A DNA stretch of 64,000 nucleotides from an uncultured Steroidobacter sp. Lineage in GTDB: Bacteria; Pseudomonadota; Gammaproteobacteria; Steroidobacterales; Steroidobacteraceae. Under the pieces are notes generated by a model that was given only the letters and a program-made list of their open reading frames with translations, made no database searches and was not told the DNA's origin. The translations under genes and the position numbers were made by a program. Where the stretch lies: positions 1 through 64,000 of the forward strand of contig CALLKK010000023.1 of NCBI GenBank assembly GCA_938008435.1, written 5' to 3'. This document shows, in pieces, positions 7,843-16,506 of this stretch (within the stretch, counting starts at the first letter, position 1; every line of letters begins with the position of its first letter).

Positions 7843-8694
7843 TCAGAGGTTCGTCTGGTCGCCAGGAACATCGGCAGGAACGCTCGCACCCTCGTGCGCT
7901 GCGAGACAGTCGATGTGCTCGAGGCCGACGCCGTAGCAGCTCATGGAGATCGAGCCGAGCGTGCAACCGCGCAGCCAGGCGCGTGCGGGCAAACCGTCGG
8001 CGGCGGCGATGCCGGCGATGTAGAGCAACGGCAGGAAGTGATCCGGCGTCGGTGCAGCGAGGCGGAAATCCGGATGCTCGGTCAGTTTCGCGATATCGCC
8101 CGGGCGTTCTTCGAGCAGCGCCGTGGCCGCATCGTCGAAACGCTGCGCCCACTCTTCCCCGCTGTCGTGGCGTTGCCAATCGAGGCGCCGCAGATTGTGG
8201 ACGACATTGCCGCTTGCGAGGATGAGCACGCCCTGTTCGCGCAGCGCGTTCAAGCGAGCGCCCAGATCGAGGTGATACTGCAGCGGTTTCGTGGCGTTGA
8301 TCGACAACTGGACGACCGGTACATCGGCTTGCGGGTACATGTGCGCAAGGATGCTCCACGTGCCGTGATCGAGCCCCCACTGATCGTGGTCGAGCCCGAG
8401 CCAGTCGGGTTTGGCGAGCTCGACGATGGTGTGTGCGAGCTCCGGCGAGCCGGGCGCCAGATACTGGAACGCGAAGAGCTCATCCGGAAACCCGTAGAAA
8501 TCGTGAATCGTGCGCGGCCGCGGCATTGCAGTCGCTGCCGTGGCTGCGATGTACCAGTGCGCGGAGATCGCGAGAATCGCCTTGGGTCGCGGCAACGCGT
8601 GCGCCAGGCGTTGCCAGGCGAGCGTATATGCGTTCGATTCGAGCGTGTTCATCGGGCTGCCATGCCCGACGAAGATCGCAGGGAGCGCCGTCAT
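7843..8694 (-). CDS. ygiD: 4,5-DOPA extradiol dioxygenase family protein (LigB fold)
   Basis: 283 residues, full length for the DODA/YgiD family. The metal-site residues are visible: His in VGHGSP near the N-terminus, His in ISAHWY, His in WGLDHGTWS, and the later His in ASGNVVHNLR. The family opens catechol rings using non-haem iron or zinc; E. coli YgiD acts on L-DOPA in vitro. The physiological substrate is not evident here. It starts upstream of the double Usp gene on the same strand with a 33-base gap and may share its transcript. Confidence 0.85.
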   Translation of the reverse strand: MTALPAIFVGHGSPMNTLESNAYTLAWQRLAHALPRPKAILAISAHWYIAATAATAMPRPRTIHDFYGFPDELFAFQYLAPGSPELAHTIVELAKPDWLGLDHDQWGLDHGTWSILAHMYPQADVPVVQLSINATKPLQYHLDLGARLNALREQGVLILASGNVVHNLRRLDWQRHDSGEEWAQRFDDAATALLEERPGDIAKLTEHPDFRLAAPTPDHFLPLLYIAGIAAADGLPARAWLRGCTLGSISMSCYGVGLEHIDCLAAHEGASVPADVPGDQTNL

Positions 8695-8914
8695 GCGCCA
8701 GCACCTCGTCGTTGCAAGTCCTGCATTCTAGCGGGAGCGAGCGTTCCATCGCACACGGATAACCCGACATGGATAGCGGGACTTCGCGCGCGACCAGCAG
8801 TCCCCGTATGCACGCGCCGGCAAAGTGGTCGCTGCCGAACGCCGAAAGTGGCTATGGACCCAGACCACTCTGTCGGCTGTAGTGCAGGCCACGCTTCACC
8901 TAAGGGATCTAACC

Positions 8915-9454
8915 ATGACAGTGCACGCAGAGAAGACTGTGCCCGCCTACTTCAGTTCCGCCGCTCGGGGGATCGTTCTCGGAGGCTTCAGCGCAGGACT
9001 GGCCGATTTCATCTACGCGACGGTGCGCACGGTCATGGACGGCGGCTCGTGGATGCGACCGTGGAAAGGCGTGGCAAGCGGCTTGTTCGGCAGAGCGGCG
9101 CACGATGGCGGTTTGGAAATGGTCGTGCTGGGTGTCGCCCTGCACTTCTTCATTTGCTTCGCCGCCGCGGCGCTCTTGTACTTGATCGCATCTCGCGTGA
9201 GATGGCTTCCGCGCCATTGGTTCGTGCTCGGCGGACTTTATGGCGTCGCGTTCCTCGCGGCGATGAACTATGTGATCTTGCCGCTCTCGGCCATCGGGCG
9301 CGGCATTTATCCCTTGGACGGCATCCACATCACGGCGTTCGGCCACATCGTGTTGGTCGGCTGGCCGACCGCATTCTTCGTCGCGCGCGCGCTCCCGCCG
9401 ATTCGTTCCGCACGCGACGCGAAGGCAGCCTACGGCACACCGGATGTGCCGTAG
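8915..9454 (+). CDS. Integral membrane protein of unknown function
   Basis: 179 residues from ATG 8915 (AAGGGA 8 bases upstream). There are four hydrophobic helices, at about 17-37, 68-90, 102-122 and 138-158, with a loop rich in Gly/Trp between the first two (TVMDGGSWMRPWKGVASG). It resembles YagU/DUF1440-type small inner-membrane proteins in size and in the early glycine-rich helix, but I cannot confirm the family. No functional partner is evident; the neighbouring SGNH esterase is convergent. Confidence 0.6.
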   Translation: MTVHAEKTVPAYFSSAARGIVLGGFSAGLADFIYATVRTVMDGGSWMRPWKGVASGLFGRAAHDGGLEMVVLGVALHFFICFAAAALLYLIASRVRWLPRHWFVLGGLYGVAFLAAMNYVILPLSAIGRGIYPLDGIHITAFGHIVLVGWPTAFFVARALPPIRSARDAKAAYGTPDVP

Positions 9455-9464
9455 GCCCGCGGGC

Positions 9465-10214
9465 TCACGCCAGCGCCTTCTTGATCGCAGCTTCCGCCAC
9501 CGTCCGCATTGCGGCGTAGCCGGCCGGGGTCGGATGGACCTCGTCCGGCGCCAGCTCGCGCTTGACGTTGCCCTGTTCATCGGTGAGCACGGCAGCGTAG
9601 TCCGCATAGACGGCGCCGATCTTTTCGGCATACGCACGAATCCAATCGTTGAGCGCGAGCACGGCCGCTTTCGGTTGGATTTCGGGTCGCCACCAATACC
9701 GCGTCGCCGGCGGCACCGAGCCGAGCACGATGCGAATGCCGTGTGCCTGGGCGATCTCGCACATCGCCATCAGGTTGTTGTGCGTGTCCTCGGGACGCAT
9801 GGGGCCTGTGTTCTGGGCGATGTCGTTCGTGCCCGCCATGATGTGTACGACCTTGGGCTTGAGGTCGATGACGTCCGCATGCATGCGCACGAGCAGTTGC
9901 GGTGTCGTCTGTGCGCTGATTCCTCGGCCGACATTGCCCTTCGAGAAGAACTCCGTGTCGGTGCGCGCCCAGCCTTCCGTGATCGAGTCGCCCAGGAACA
10001 CCGTGGTGACGGGCTCGCCGCTGGCGATGAGCTTGGCGTTCGCTTCGCGATAGTGTGCGAGCCAGGCCCAGTCGGTCAGCAACAGTGGCGGCTGCAAGGC
10101 CGGTGCGGTGTTGGGCTGTTCCCCACAGCCTTCGATGGCATGGACGAGCGACGGTAAGGCAATGCCTGCTCCGACCGAGGCGGTGATGAGGCTGCGTCGA
10201 GTCAAGCGCGTCAT
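9465..10214 (-). CDS. Exported GDSL/SGNH-hydrolase family esterase
   Basis: 249 residues. The N-terminus RLTRRSLITASVGAGIA resembles a Tat-type signal (twin Arg, then a hydrophobic stretch). All SGNH blocks are present: I with the nucleophile in FLGDSITEG (Ser77), II with the Gly in GNVGRGIS, III with GTND (128-131, Asn oxyanion), and V with DEVHPT near the C-terminus (Asp and His of the triad). This gives an extracytoplasmic ester or deacetylation hydrolase; the closest relatives are acyl-hydrolases acting on polysaccharide acetyl groups. Its stop faces that of the upstream membrane gene 10 bases away. Confidence 0.85.
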   Translation of the reverse strand: MTRLTRRSLITASVGAGIALPSLVHAIEGCGEQPNTAPALQPPLLLTDWAWLAHYREANAKLIASGEPVTTVFLGDSITEGWARTDTEFFSKGNVGRGISAQTTPQLLVRMHADVIDLKPKVVHIMAGTNDIAQNTGPMRPEDTHNNLMAMCEIAQAHGIRIVLGSVPPATRYWWRPEIQPKAAVLALNDWIRAYAEKIGAVYADYAAVLTDEQGNVKRELAPDEVHPTPAGYAAMRTVAEAAIKKALA

Positions 10215-10389
10215 GTTGTTGGTCTCCGCGGCAAATGGTGTGAGCCGGTGCGATGCAAGGTTCGCTCGATGGCTCGCCGAGCGAAGCGATCGTTCTTGTT
10301 CTCAGGATCGGCGCAGTCTGAAGCGTGCCGAACGGATCGAGCCGGTACGTCCCCCAAGACTTTGCCGATGCCTTGCGCATGAACGTATA

Positions 10390-10410
10390 CCGCGCCCGAT
10401 ACGGGCGCGG
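10390..10410 (-). terminator. Hairpin after dadX
   Basis: A perfect 9-bp GC-only stem (CCGCGCCCG / CGGGCGCGG, 3-base loop) lies about 40 bases beyond the dadX stop. No run of T follows on the minus strand, so an intrinsic terminator is possible but weak. Confidence 0.4.
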
Positions 10411-10451
10411 CAACTTCTCCTCGACATGAATTGTGGAGATCGTGGAAGGGA

Positions 10452-11576
10452 CTAACGGTGGGCGCCGCAGGCGGCAAGCGCGGCAACGTCGTGGACGGTC
10501 GTCGCGAGAGAATCGCTATACTGGAATTGCACGCGCTTGACGTTGCAGACGAGCTCGTAAGCGATGCGACCCGACGCTTTCGCGACTTCAGCGACCGGCA
10601 CCGTCCGGCCCCACAGCTCGACCTCGCTGCCTTCGCGTGCTTGCGGGATGTCCGTGAGATCGACCATCAACATGTCCATGGAGACGCGCCCCACGATGCA
10701 TGTGCGCCTTCCCGCGACGGCGACCGGCGTGCCGGACGGTGCGGTTTGCGGATAGCCGTCGGCATAGCCCGCGCACACGAGTCCGACACGCATGGGTCGA
10801 GGCGCAATATACGTGGCGCCGTAACCGAGCGCTTCGCCGGTTTGCACCGTGCGCACCGCGAAAATGCGACTGTTGAACGTCATGACGGGACGCAGGTTCG
10901 GCAGCACGTTTCCTTCCGGCGCGATCCCGTACAACATCAGGCCCGGCCTTGCCCAATCGCGTCGTGCTTTCGGCCACCACAACAGGCCGGCGGAATTACA
11001 CAGGCTTCGCTCGCCTTCGAGGTGAGCCGTCGCACGATCGAACCGTTGAATCTGCTCGCGCGTCAACGCGCTGTGCGGATCGTCGGCGCAAGCAAAGTGC
11101 GTCATGAGGGTGATCGCGCCGACTTTTCCCGTGGCCATCAAACGACGATAGGCTGCCTCGGCCACCGCGCAATCGAATCCGGCGCGCCGCATTCCGGTAT
11201 CGAGCTTGAGCCAGACGCGCAGGCTGGCGCGCGGGATGTCGCTGCGCTCGATGATCGCGATCTGTTCCTCGTGATGCACGACGAGCCACAAGTCGAGCTC
11301 GCAGGCAAGGCGCATTTCGGCATCGTTGAAGACGCCTTCGAGAATGAGGATCGGCTGACGTATGCCGGCAGCGCGCAGCGGTACCGCTTCGTCGAGAAAC
11401 GCGACCGCAAAACCGTCGACGTGATCTGCGAGCGCACGCGCGCATTCGAGCGCGCCGTGCCCGTAGGCGTTCGCCTTGATCACGGCGAGCGCGCGGCCGC
11501 CATGAATCCGCCGTGCGAGCTTGTAGTTCTCGCGCAGCGCATCGAGGTCGATGACCACGTTCGATGGACGCGTCAT
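10452..11576 (-). CDS. dadX: Alanine racemase (catabolic, PLP-dependent)
   Basis: 374 residues from ATG 11576, which overlaps the dadA stop by ATGA. The PLP lysine lies in AVIKANAYGHG near residue 36. The second catalytic residue, Tyr, is in LGYGATY, and VSMDM near residue 310 is the usual substrate/PLP-phosphate region. It interconverts L- and D-alanine. Because it follows dadA and a divergent Lrp-type regulator, it is more likely the catabolic DadX than the biosynthetic Alr. It is the only racemase gene in this window. Confidence 0.93.
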   Translation of the reverse strand: MTRPSNVVIDLDALRENYKLARRIHGGRALAVIKANAYGHGALECARALADHVDGFAVAFLDEAVPLRAAGIRQPILILEGVFNDAEMRLACELDLWLVVHHEEQIAIIERSDIPRASLRVWLKLDTGMRRAGFDCAVAEAAYRRLMATGKVGAITLMTHFACADDPHSALTREQIQRFDRATAHLEGERSLCNSAGLLWWPKARRDWARPGLMLYGIAPEGNVLPNLRPVMTFNSRIFAVRTVQTGEALGYGATYIAPRPMRVGLVCAGYADGYPQTAPSGTPVAVAGRRTCIVGRVSMDMLMVDLTDIPQAREGSEVELWGRTVPVAEVAKASGRIAYELVCNVKRVQFQYSDSLATTVHDVAALAACGAHR

Positions 11577-12877
11577 ACCGTGCCCTCGCGGTGGCGAATG
11601 ACCGGCGTGCGGCGGGTGCTCGTACGTCGATAGCGCGAAAGATCCAATCCGTCGGTGCGGATCGCAGGCGTGAGCCCGGTCGCGAGATCGGCGATAAGCT
11701 GGCCGGACCCGCAGGCCATCGTCCAGCCTAACGTGCCATGGCCGGTGTTGAGGTAGAGATTGCGATACTCGGTCGCGCCGACGATCGGCGTGCTGTCGGG
11801 CGTCATGGGGCGCAGCCCCGTCCATATCTGTGCAACTGCGATGTCTCCGCCGCCGGGGAACAGATCGTTCGTCACCCGTTCGAGGGTTTCGCGCCGAGCC
11901 GCAGGTAGGCTGAGATCGAATCCTGCCAGCTCGGCCATGCCGCCGACGCGAATGCGCTGATCGAAGCGCGTGATTGCGATCTTGTACGTTTCATCGAGGA
12001 CCGTGGAGACCGGTGCGGCCTGTTCATCTACGATCGGCATCGTCAGCGAGTATCCCTTCACTGGATAGACAGGCAGATCGATGCCGAGCGGCGCGAGCAA
12101 AGCACGCGAGTAGCTGCCGCAGGCCACGATGTACGCATCTGCCGTCAACACGCCGTCGCGCAAGCGCACGCCGGTGACGTGCCCGTTGCGTGCCTCGATC
12201 GCCTCCACAGGGCAATCGAAACGGAACTCCACGCCACGGCTGCGTGCCGCGTCCGCCAGGCGGCGCGTGAACAGATAGCAATCTCCCGTTTCATCGTTGG
12301 GAAGCCGCAACCCGCCGGTCAGCTTGTGCCGCACGCGCTCGAGCGCCGGCTCCACACGCGCAAGCTCGCTTGCGTCCAAGAGCTCATAGGGAATGCCGAG
12401 CTTGTCGAGCACGGCGGTATCTCGTGTCGCGGCAGCAAGCTGCGCATGTGTGCGGAAGAGCTGCAGCGTACCGGCCGCACGCTGTTCGTACTCGATGCCG
12501 ATCTCGGCGCGCAGCGCCCGCAAGCAGTCGCGGCTGTACTCCGCCAAGCGCAGCATGCGTTCCTTGTTCGTCGCATAGCGCGCGGCCGAGCAGTTGGCGA
12601 GCATCGCTGCTAACCAGCGCAGCTGATAGAAGCTGCCGTCCCAGCGAATGTGCAACGGTGCATGACGTTGGAACAGCCAGCGCAATGCCTTGAGAGGAAT
12701 GCCGGGCGCTGCCCAAGGCGTCGAGTAACCGGGTGAGATTTGGCCTGCGTTGGCGAAGCTCGTTTCCAAGCCGGGACCGGGCTGGCGGTCGAGCACGGTG
12801 ACGCGGGCGCCGCGTTGCGCGAGATACCACGCGCTGGTGATGCCGATGACGCCGCCGCCTAGAACGACCACGTGCAT
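11573..12877 (-). CDS. dadA: D-amino acid dehydrogenase small subunit
   Basis: 434 residues from ATG 12877, with AGGGG 6 bases upstream. An N-terminal FAD-binding dinucleotide fold starts HVVVLGGGVIGITSAWYLAQRGA (GxGxxG), followed by ETSFANAGQISPGYSTPWAAPG, a DadA hallmark. The C-terminal GLRPMTPDSTPIVG and LNTGHGTLGWTMACGSG close the FAD site. It oxidises D-alanine and other D-amino acids to keto acids and passes electrons to the respiratory chain at the inner membrane. It is co-transcribed with dadX and divergent from the regulator. Confidence 0.95.
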   Translation of the reverse strand: MHVVVLGGGVIGITSAWYLAQRGARVTVLDRQPGPGLETSFANAGQISPGYSTPWAAPGIPLKALRWLFQRHAPLHIRWDGSFYQLRWLAAMLANCSAARYATNKERMLRLAEYSRDCLRALRAEIGIEYEQRAAGTLQLFRTHAQLAAATRDTAVLDKLGIPYELLDASELARVEPALERVRHKLTGGLRLPNDETGDCYLFTRRLADAARSRGVEFRFDCPVEAIEARNGHVTGVRLRDGVLTADAYIVACGSYSRALLAPLGIDLPVYPVKGYSLTMPIVDEQAAPVSTVLDETYKIAITRFDQRIRVGGMAELAGFDLSLPAARRETLERVTNDLFPGGGDIAVAQIWTGLRPMTPDSTPIVGATEYRNLYLNTGHGTLGWTMACGSGQLIADLATGLTPAIRTDGLDLSRYRRTSTRRTPVIRHREGTV

Positions 12878-13060
12878 GACAATCCCCTCTCCTGCTGCCC
12901 AATTGGATGCCGCATCCAGTCTAGGAAGGTGCGGTGAGCGACTTTTGCCAAAAGTAGGGCCCGAAATAGGGTTTTCCACCAGCACCGGCTGTCATTTCGG
13001 CCTGTTGCTAGTGAAAATCACTGCTGTAACCGCGATGCTCAGCGGAAATGAGGGTTTCCT
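12878..13060. promoter_or_regulatory. dadA / dadR divergent control region
   Basis: 183 bases separate the two starts. They contain a near-perfect palindrome at 12942-12954 (CTTTTG-C-CAAAAG) and another at 12905-12917 (GGATG-CCG-CATCC). Lrp-family proteins bind repeated, partly symmetric AT-rich sites, so the first is a reasonable operator candidate. Promoter hexamers are not clear enough to call. Confidence 0.4.
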
Positions 13061-13522
13061 ATGCAGCAGTTCGATCGTATCGACCGCAAGATCCTCGACA
13101 TCCTCCAGCGCAACGGCCGGATCTCGATCACCGACCTGGCGCAGGAAGTCGGCCTGTCGTCCACGCCCTGCGCCGAGCGTGTACGGCGACTCGAACGTAA
13201 CGGCGTGATCACGGGGTATCACGCGCACGTCGCGCCGCAGGCGCTCGGCAAGAAGCTGCTCGTCTTCCTGGAGATCAAGCTCGCAGTGAAGTCGGACGAG
13301 GTGTTCGAGAAGGTGAAGAAAGAGCTGCAAGGCATTCCAGACGTTTTGGAATGTCACCTCGTTTCGGGCGACTTCGATTACTTGGTCAAGGCGCGCCTTG
13401 CGGAGATGAACGACTATCGACGGCTCTTGGGCGAGATCCTGCAGCGATTGCCGGCCTCGGCCGAGACACGCAGCTACGTCGTGATGGAAGAGATCAAAGA
13501 GACCTGCTACGTGCCGGCTTAG
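13061..13522 (+). CDS. dadR: Lrp/AsnC-family transcriptional regulator of the dad genes
   Basis: 153 residues. The N-terminal winged HTH is KILDILQRNGRISITDLAQEVGLSSTPCAERVRRLERNGVI, and the C-terminal RAM effector domain includes VLECHLVSGDFDYLVKARLAEM. The protein closely follows the Lrp/DadR subgroup, including the CYVPA-type C-terminus. It is divergent from dadA-dadX. In Pseudomonas the same arrangement makes DadR an alanine-responsive activator of dadAX. GAGGG lies 6 bases before the ATG. Confidence 0.92.
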   Translation: MQQFDRIDRKILDILQRNGRISITDLAQEVGLSSTPCAERVRRLERNGVITGYHAHVAPQALGKKLLVFLEIKLAVKSDEVFEKVKKELQGIPDVLECHLVSGDFDYLVKARLAEMNDYRRLLGEILQRLPASAETRSYVVMEEIKETCYVPA

Positions 13523-13686
13523 GAAGCATTCCCCGGGCTCGCCTGCGGGAAAGGCGGTCGTCCTTCGTCATCCGGTCGCTGCTCCGCGACGGCGGAATGT
13601 TCGGACCTAACGTCGAAGCACTCTGGCTTGTCACGGCGACGCGCCATGCGCATGCTGCCGCTTCCTTTGTTACGCGACGCGTGCAC

Positions 13687-13845
13687 ATGGAATCCACCGA
13701 ACAGCCTGCCTCACCCCGTCCGCCTGAGATGGTCGATGCCGTCTGGTTCGAGACGCGTTGGGGCATCGCGATGTGTGTGCTCGCCGTCTGTCTGGCCGGT
13801 TCTGCGCTCCTGCTTTATCTCGCGATCTATCTCGCCTGGCTGTAG
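13687..13845 (+). CDS. Possible 52-residue single-helix membrane protein
   Basis: A short frame from ATG 13687 encodes a polar N-terminus (MESTEQPASPRPPEMVDAVWF) and one C-terminal membrane helix (about 27-51). Good membrane-protein composition supports it, but no clear ribosome site is present and nothing in the sequence identifies it. It may be chance. Confidence 0.3.
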   Translation: MESTEQPASPRPPEMVDAVWFETRWGIAMCVLAVCLAGSALLLYLAIYLAWL

Positions 13846-14043
13846 CACTCGCGGCGCGACGAAGTTCTGCTACAAGCTCCCTTCGAATCTCTGACGGCGC
13901 TTGCGTCGTTGCGATGATCTTTAGGCGTGCGCGCTTATGCAGGAGGACTAGCAACGCAAGAGTGCCGTTCGTCATGGAACCGATCGAGTTGCGAGTCGTT
14001 GCGTTTGACGCCTCCCACTCATCACCTCGGCCGGAGACCCACC

Positions 14044-15213
14044 ATGACGTTCGCCCTCTTCGACGATCGCGGCACGCCGCTCGAGCGACAACGATTCACT
14101 TGGCGCGAGCTCGCCGGGAAACCGATCAGTAAGTTGGACGACGACGCGTTCACGCGCGTGCGTGTCATTCTGATGCACGGCATCGAGTCCGAGGCGGTGC
14201 GGTTTCAGCACGCGGCAGCGCGGATGAACGGCGAGCTGCGTCTGCCGCTTGCTCAAGTCAGACGAGTGGAGCATCACCAGCAGACGTTGGTGAACTGGCT
14301 GCTCGGGGCCGATCACTCTCCGCTCGAGACGACCATCGGCTACGAACAAGTGGCGATCGAGATCACCGCTGCGCTGGCGCAGCAGGAGCCCGACCCGTAT
14401 CTCGCGCAGACCTATCGCTACGGTCTGCTCGAAGATTTCGATCACATGTACCGCTATGCGGCATTGCTGGATCGGATCGAGGGCAAGGATGCCAACAACA
14501 TCCTGCAGAGCTACACCGACGTGGCACCCGGACGGCCGACGGTCGTCGAGCATCGCTCGCCTGAGAACGACTTACGCCGTCCATTCGATCGCCGCACGGC
14601 GGCGCCGATCACGAAGCTCAATGCAATGACGCTCGTCGCGGCGGAGCATCAGACGCATGACTACTACATGCACGTGGGACCGTTGTTTGCGGATCCTGTG
14701 GCGCGTCAGCTCTACGCGGAGATCGCTTCGATCGAAGAGCAGCATGTCACGCAGTACGAGTCGCTGCTCGACCCGACCCAGACTTTGCTCGAACAGTGGC
14801 TGCTGCACGAAGCGAACGAAACCTACAACTACTACAGCTGCGTGCAAGCCGAGACGAATCCGCGCATCAAGGCGCTCTGGGAGCGCATGCTGGATTACGA
14901 GCTGGGTCACTTGCACCTCGTCAGCGAGCTATTCAAGCAGTACGAACGGCGCGACCCGGTCGAGATCGTGGGCGAGCGCCTGCCTGAGCCCTTCCCCTTC
15001 GAGAGCCAGCGCGAGTTCGTGCGCGAGACGCTCGCGAACGAAGTCGATCTGAGGGCAAGCGGTCCCGACTACGTTTCGCTCGAGGAAGAACCGCAGAGCT
15101 CGATCGACTATCGCAATCAGCTCAATTCCGAAGGCTCGCCCAGCGAAATCGTCTCTGAAGGTTACGTGTGGCGGCCGGGCACCGAGCTGACACGCAAGAT
15201 CGTCAATCTTTGA
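14044..15213 (+). CDS. Ferritin-like diiron protein, two helical bundles
   Basis: 389 residues from ATG 14044 (GGAGA 6 bases upstream). The second half has a complete rubrerythrin-type diiron set: Glu201 (AAEHQ), E231xxH234 (EEQH), Glu256/259 (HEANE) and E286xxH289 (ELGH). The first half (40-145) is helical and rich in Glu/His (EHHQ near 76, EQVAIE near 101, EDFDHMY near 130), which looks like a degenerate second bundle. A 90-residue acidic tail ends in WRPGTELTRKIVNL. A redox or iron-handling role is likely but its partner is unknown. Next gene 18 bases downstream is another ferritin-like protein. Confidence 0.7.
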   Translation: MTFALFDDRGTPLERQRFTWRELAGKPISKLDDDAFTRVRVILMHGIESEAVRFQHAAARMNGELRLPLAQVRRVEHHQQTLVNWLLGADHSPLETTIGYEQVAIEITAALAQQEPDPYLAQTYRYGLLEDFDHMYRYAALLDRIEGKDANNILQSYTDVAPGRPTVVEHRSPENDLRRPFDRRTAAPITKLNAMTLVAAEHQTHDYYMHVGPLFADPVARQLYAEIASIEEQHVTQYESLLDPTQTLLEQWLLHEANETYNYYSCVQAETNPRIKALWERMLDYELGHLHLVSELFKQYERRDPVEIVGERLPEPFPFESQREFVRETLANEVDLRASGPDYVSLEEEPQSSIDYRNQLNSEGSPSEIVSEGYVWRPGTELTRKIVNL

Positions 15214-15231
15214 GCAGGAAGGGAGCTGATC

Positions 15232-15978
15232 ATGCGCGACTCGATCGATTCGACACGCCTCGGTACGAACAGAACCGGCATGCAAATGGCGCCACAGCAG
15301 GCGAAGGAGATGCTCGATAACACCGAGCTCGACGTAGAGGGCGCAGACATCGACACCAATGGGCAAGGCATTGCGGAGATGCGGGCCGACTACATCCGCG
15401 AAGCCGATCCGCTCGGATCCGTTCCACCGCCGGGCACGATGAAGGGCGCGGTGAAGAGCGGCATCAAGATGATGAAGGGCCGCCGACCGCAAGCGTTCAT
15501 CGACAAGCTGGGTGAACGGCTTGCGTACGAGCGCGGCGGCACGCGTCTCTACGATGCAGCGATCGTGAAGTTCACCACATTCGCCAGTGAGTTGCCGGAT
15601 GTGGACGTGGCCGAGCTCGTCCAGATTCGCGAGCAGGAAGCCGAGCACGCCTTGATGCTCATCGAATGTATCGAGCAGCTCGGGGCCGACCCGACGGCGC
15701 AGACGCCGTGCGCGGACTTGGTCGGTGTCCAAACCATGGGTTTTCTGCAAGCGGTCGCCGATCCACGCACGGACCTGGCACAGACGCTCAATGTGCTGCT
15801 TTCGGCCGAGCTGGTCGATGAAGCCGGCTGGGAAATCCTCATCGCGCTCGCCGAGAGCATGGGACAGTCATCGATGGCAGCGCGCTTCCGCGAAGCCGAG
15901 CAGCAGGAACAAGAGCACGTCTTCAAAGTCCGCGGCTGGTATGAGGCGGTGACGATTGAGGCGGGAAAGTTGGTATAG
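15232..15978 (+). CDS. Ferritin-like domain protein
   Basis: 248 residues. An unstructured N-terminus of about 85 residues precedes a four-helix bundle with the ligands expected for a diiron centre: Glu100 (AYERGG), E136xxH139 (EAEH), Glu193 (SAELVDEAGW) and E226xxH229 (EQEH). The block QTMGFLQAVADPRTDLAQTL is shared by a widespread family of proteobacterial ferritin-like proteins of unknown function. It is 18 bases behind the gene for another diiron protein, so the two probably act together. Confidence 0.72.
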   Translation: MRDSIDSTRLGTNRTGMQMAPQQAKEMLDNTELDVEGADIDTNGQGIAEMRADYIREADPLGSVPPPGTMKGAVKSGIKMMKGRRPQAFIDKLGERLAYERGGTRLYDAAIVKFTTFASELPDVDVAELVQIREQEAEHALMLIECIEQLGADPTAQTPCADLVGVQTMGFLQAVADPRTDLAQTLNVLLSAELVDEAGWEILIALAESMGQSSMAARFREAEQQEQEHVFKVRGWYEAVTIEAGKLV

Positions 15979-16506
15979 CCGAGCGCTCGGGTCTGCTTAG
16001 AAACGCGTTGCGCGTCTTCTTGCTGGGCGGCGTCCTTCTTTGTCCTTAGCCTGTAGCCTGTAGGCAGAGGCGCGCCGGCGCGCTCCAACGCGTCGCGGAC
16101 GCTTCGTGTCAGAACTCGGCAAGGCCTTCTTCGATGCGCGAGGCACGATGCCTCAAGGAAAACTCGGGCGGCTAGGCAGAACGCTTCCTCCCACCCGCCT
16201 ACAGCCGTCAAGCTGCAGGCTGGGGTTCCGGCTTGGGGCCAGAGCCCAACGTTGCCCGCCACCCACCAAGAGCCCATACTTTCGCACCAAGAACAACGCA
16301 TAGGTGAGCTGCGAGCGCTCTCGATGCTGTCGGCATCGATCCTGTTTCCGTGGGTGTGACGAGGCAATGAAGATCGCGTGCGTGCGCCCGATGCGCGCTC
16401 GCGGCTGGTGACGTAGGTTGAGTGAGGCGGCCCATTGGGAACACTCCTTTGCGCGAAAGCGTCAAACGCACATGAAGCTCATTTCTCGATAAGCACGGGC
16501 GGGCTA
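15979..16506. other. Intergenic region with repeat-like elements
   Basis: 528 bases without a credible gene. It holds a CTGTAGCCTGTAG word near 16051-16066 and a perfect palindrome GAGGCA-CGA-TGCCTC at 16140-16154. The same combination recurs at 33110-33280 (see findings), suggesting a dispersed intergenic repeat. The tamA promoter should lie near its right end but no clear hexamer pair was found. Confidence 0.4.

Noticed and set aside
7840..9519. A 559-codon plus-strand frame across the dioxygenase and membrane-protein genes
   Set aside because: It covers two well-supported genes on either strand, and its product shows no domain.
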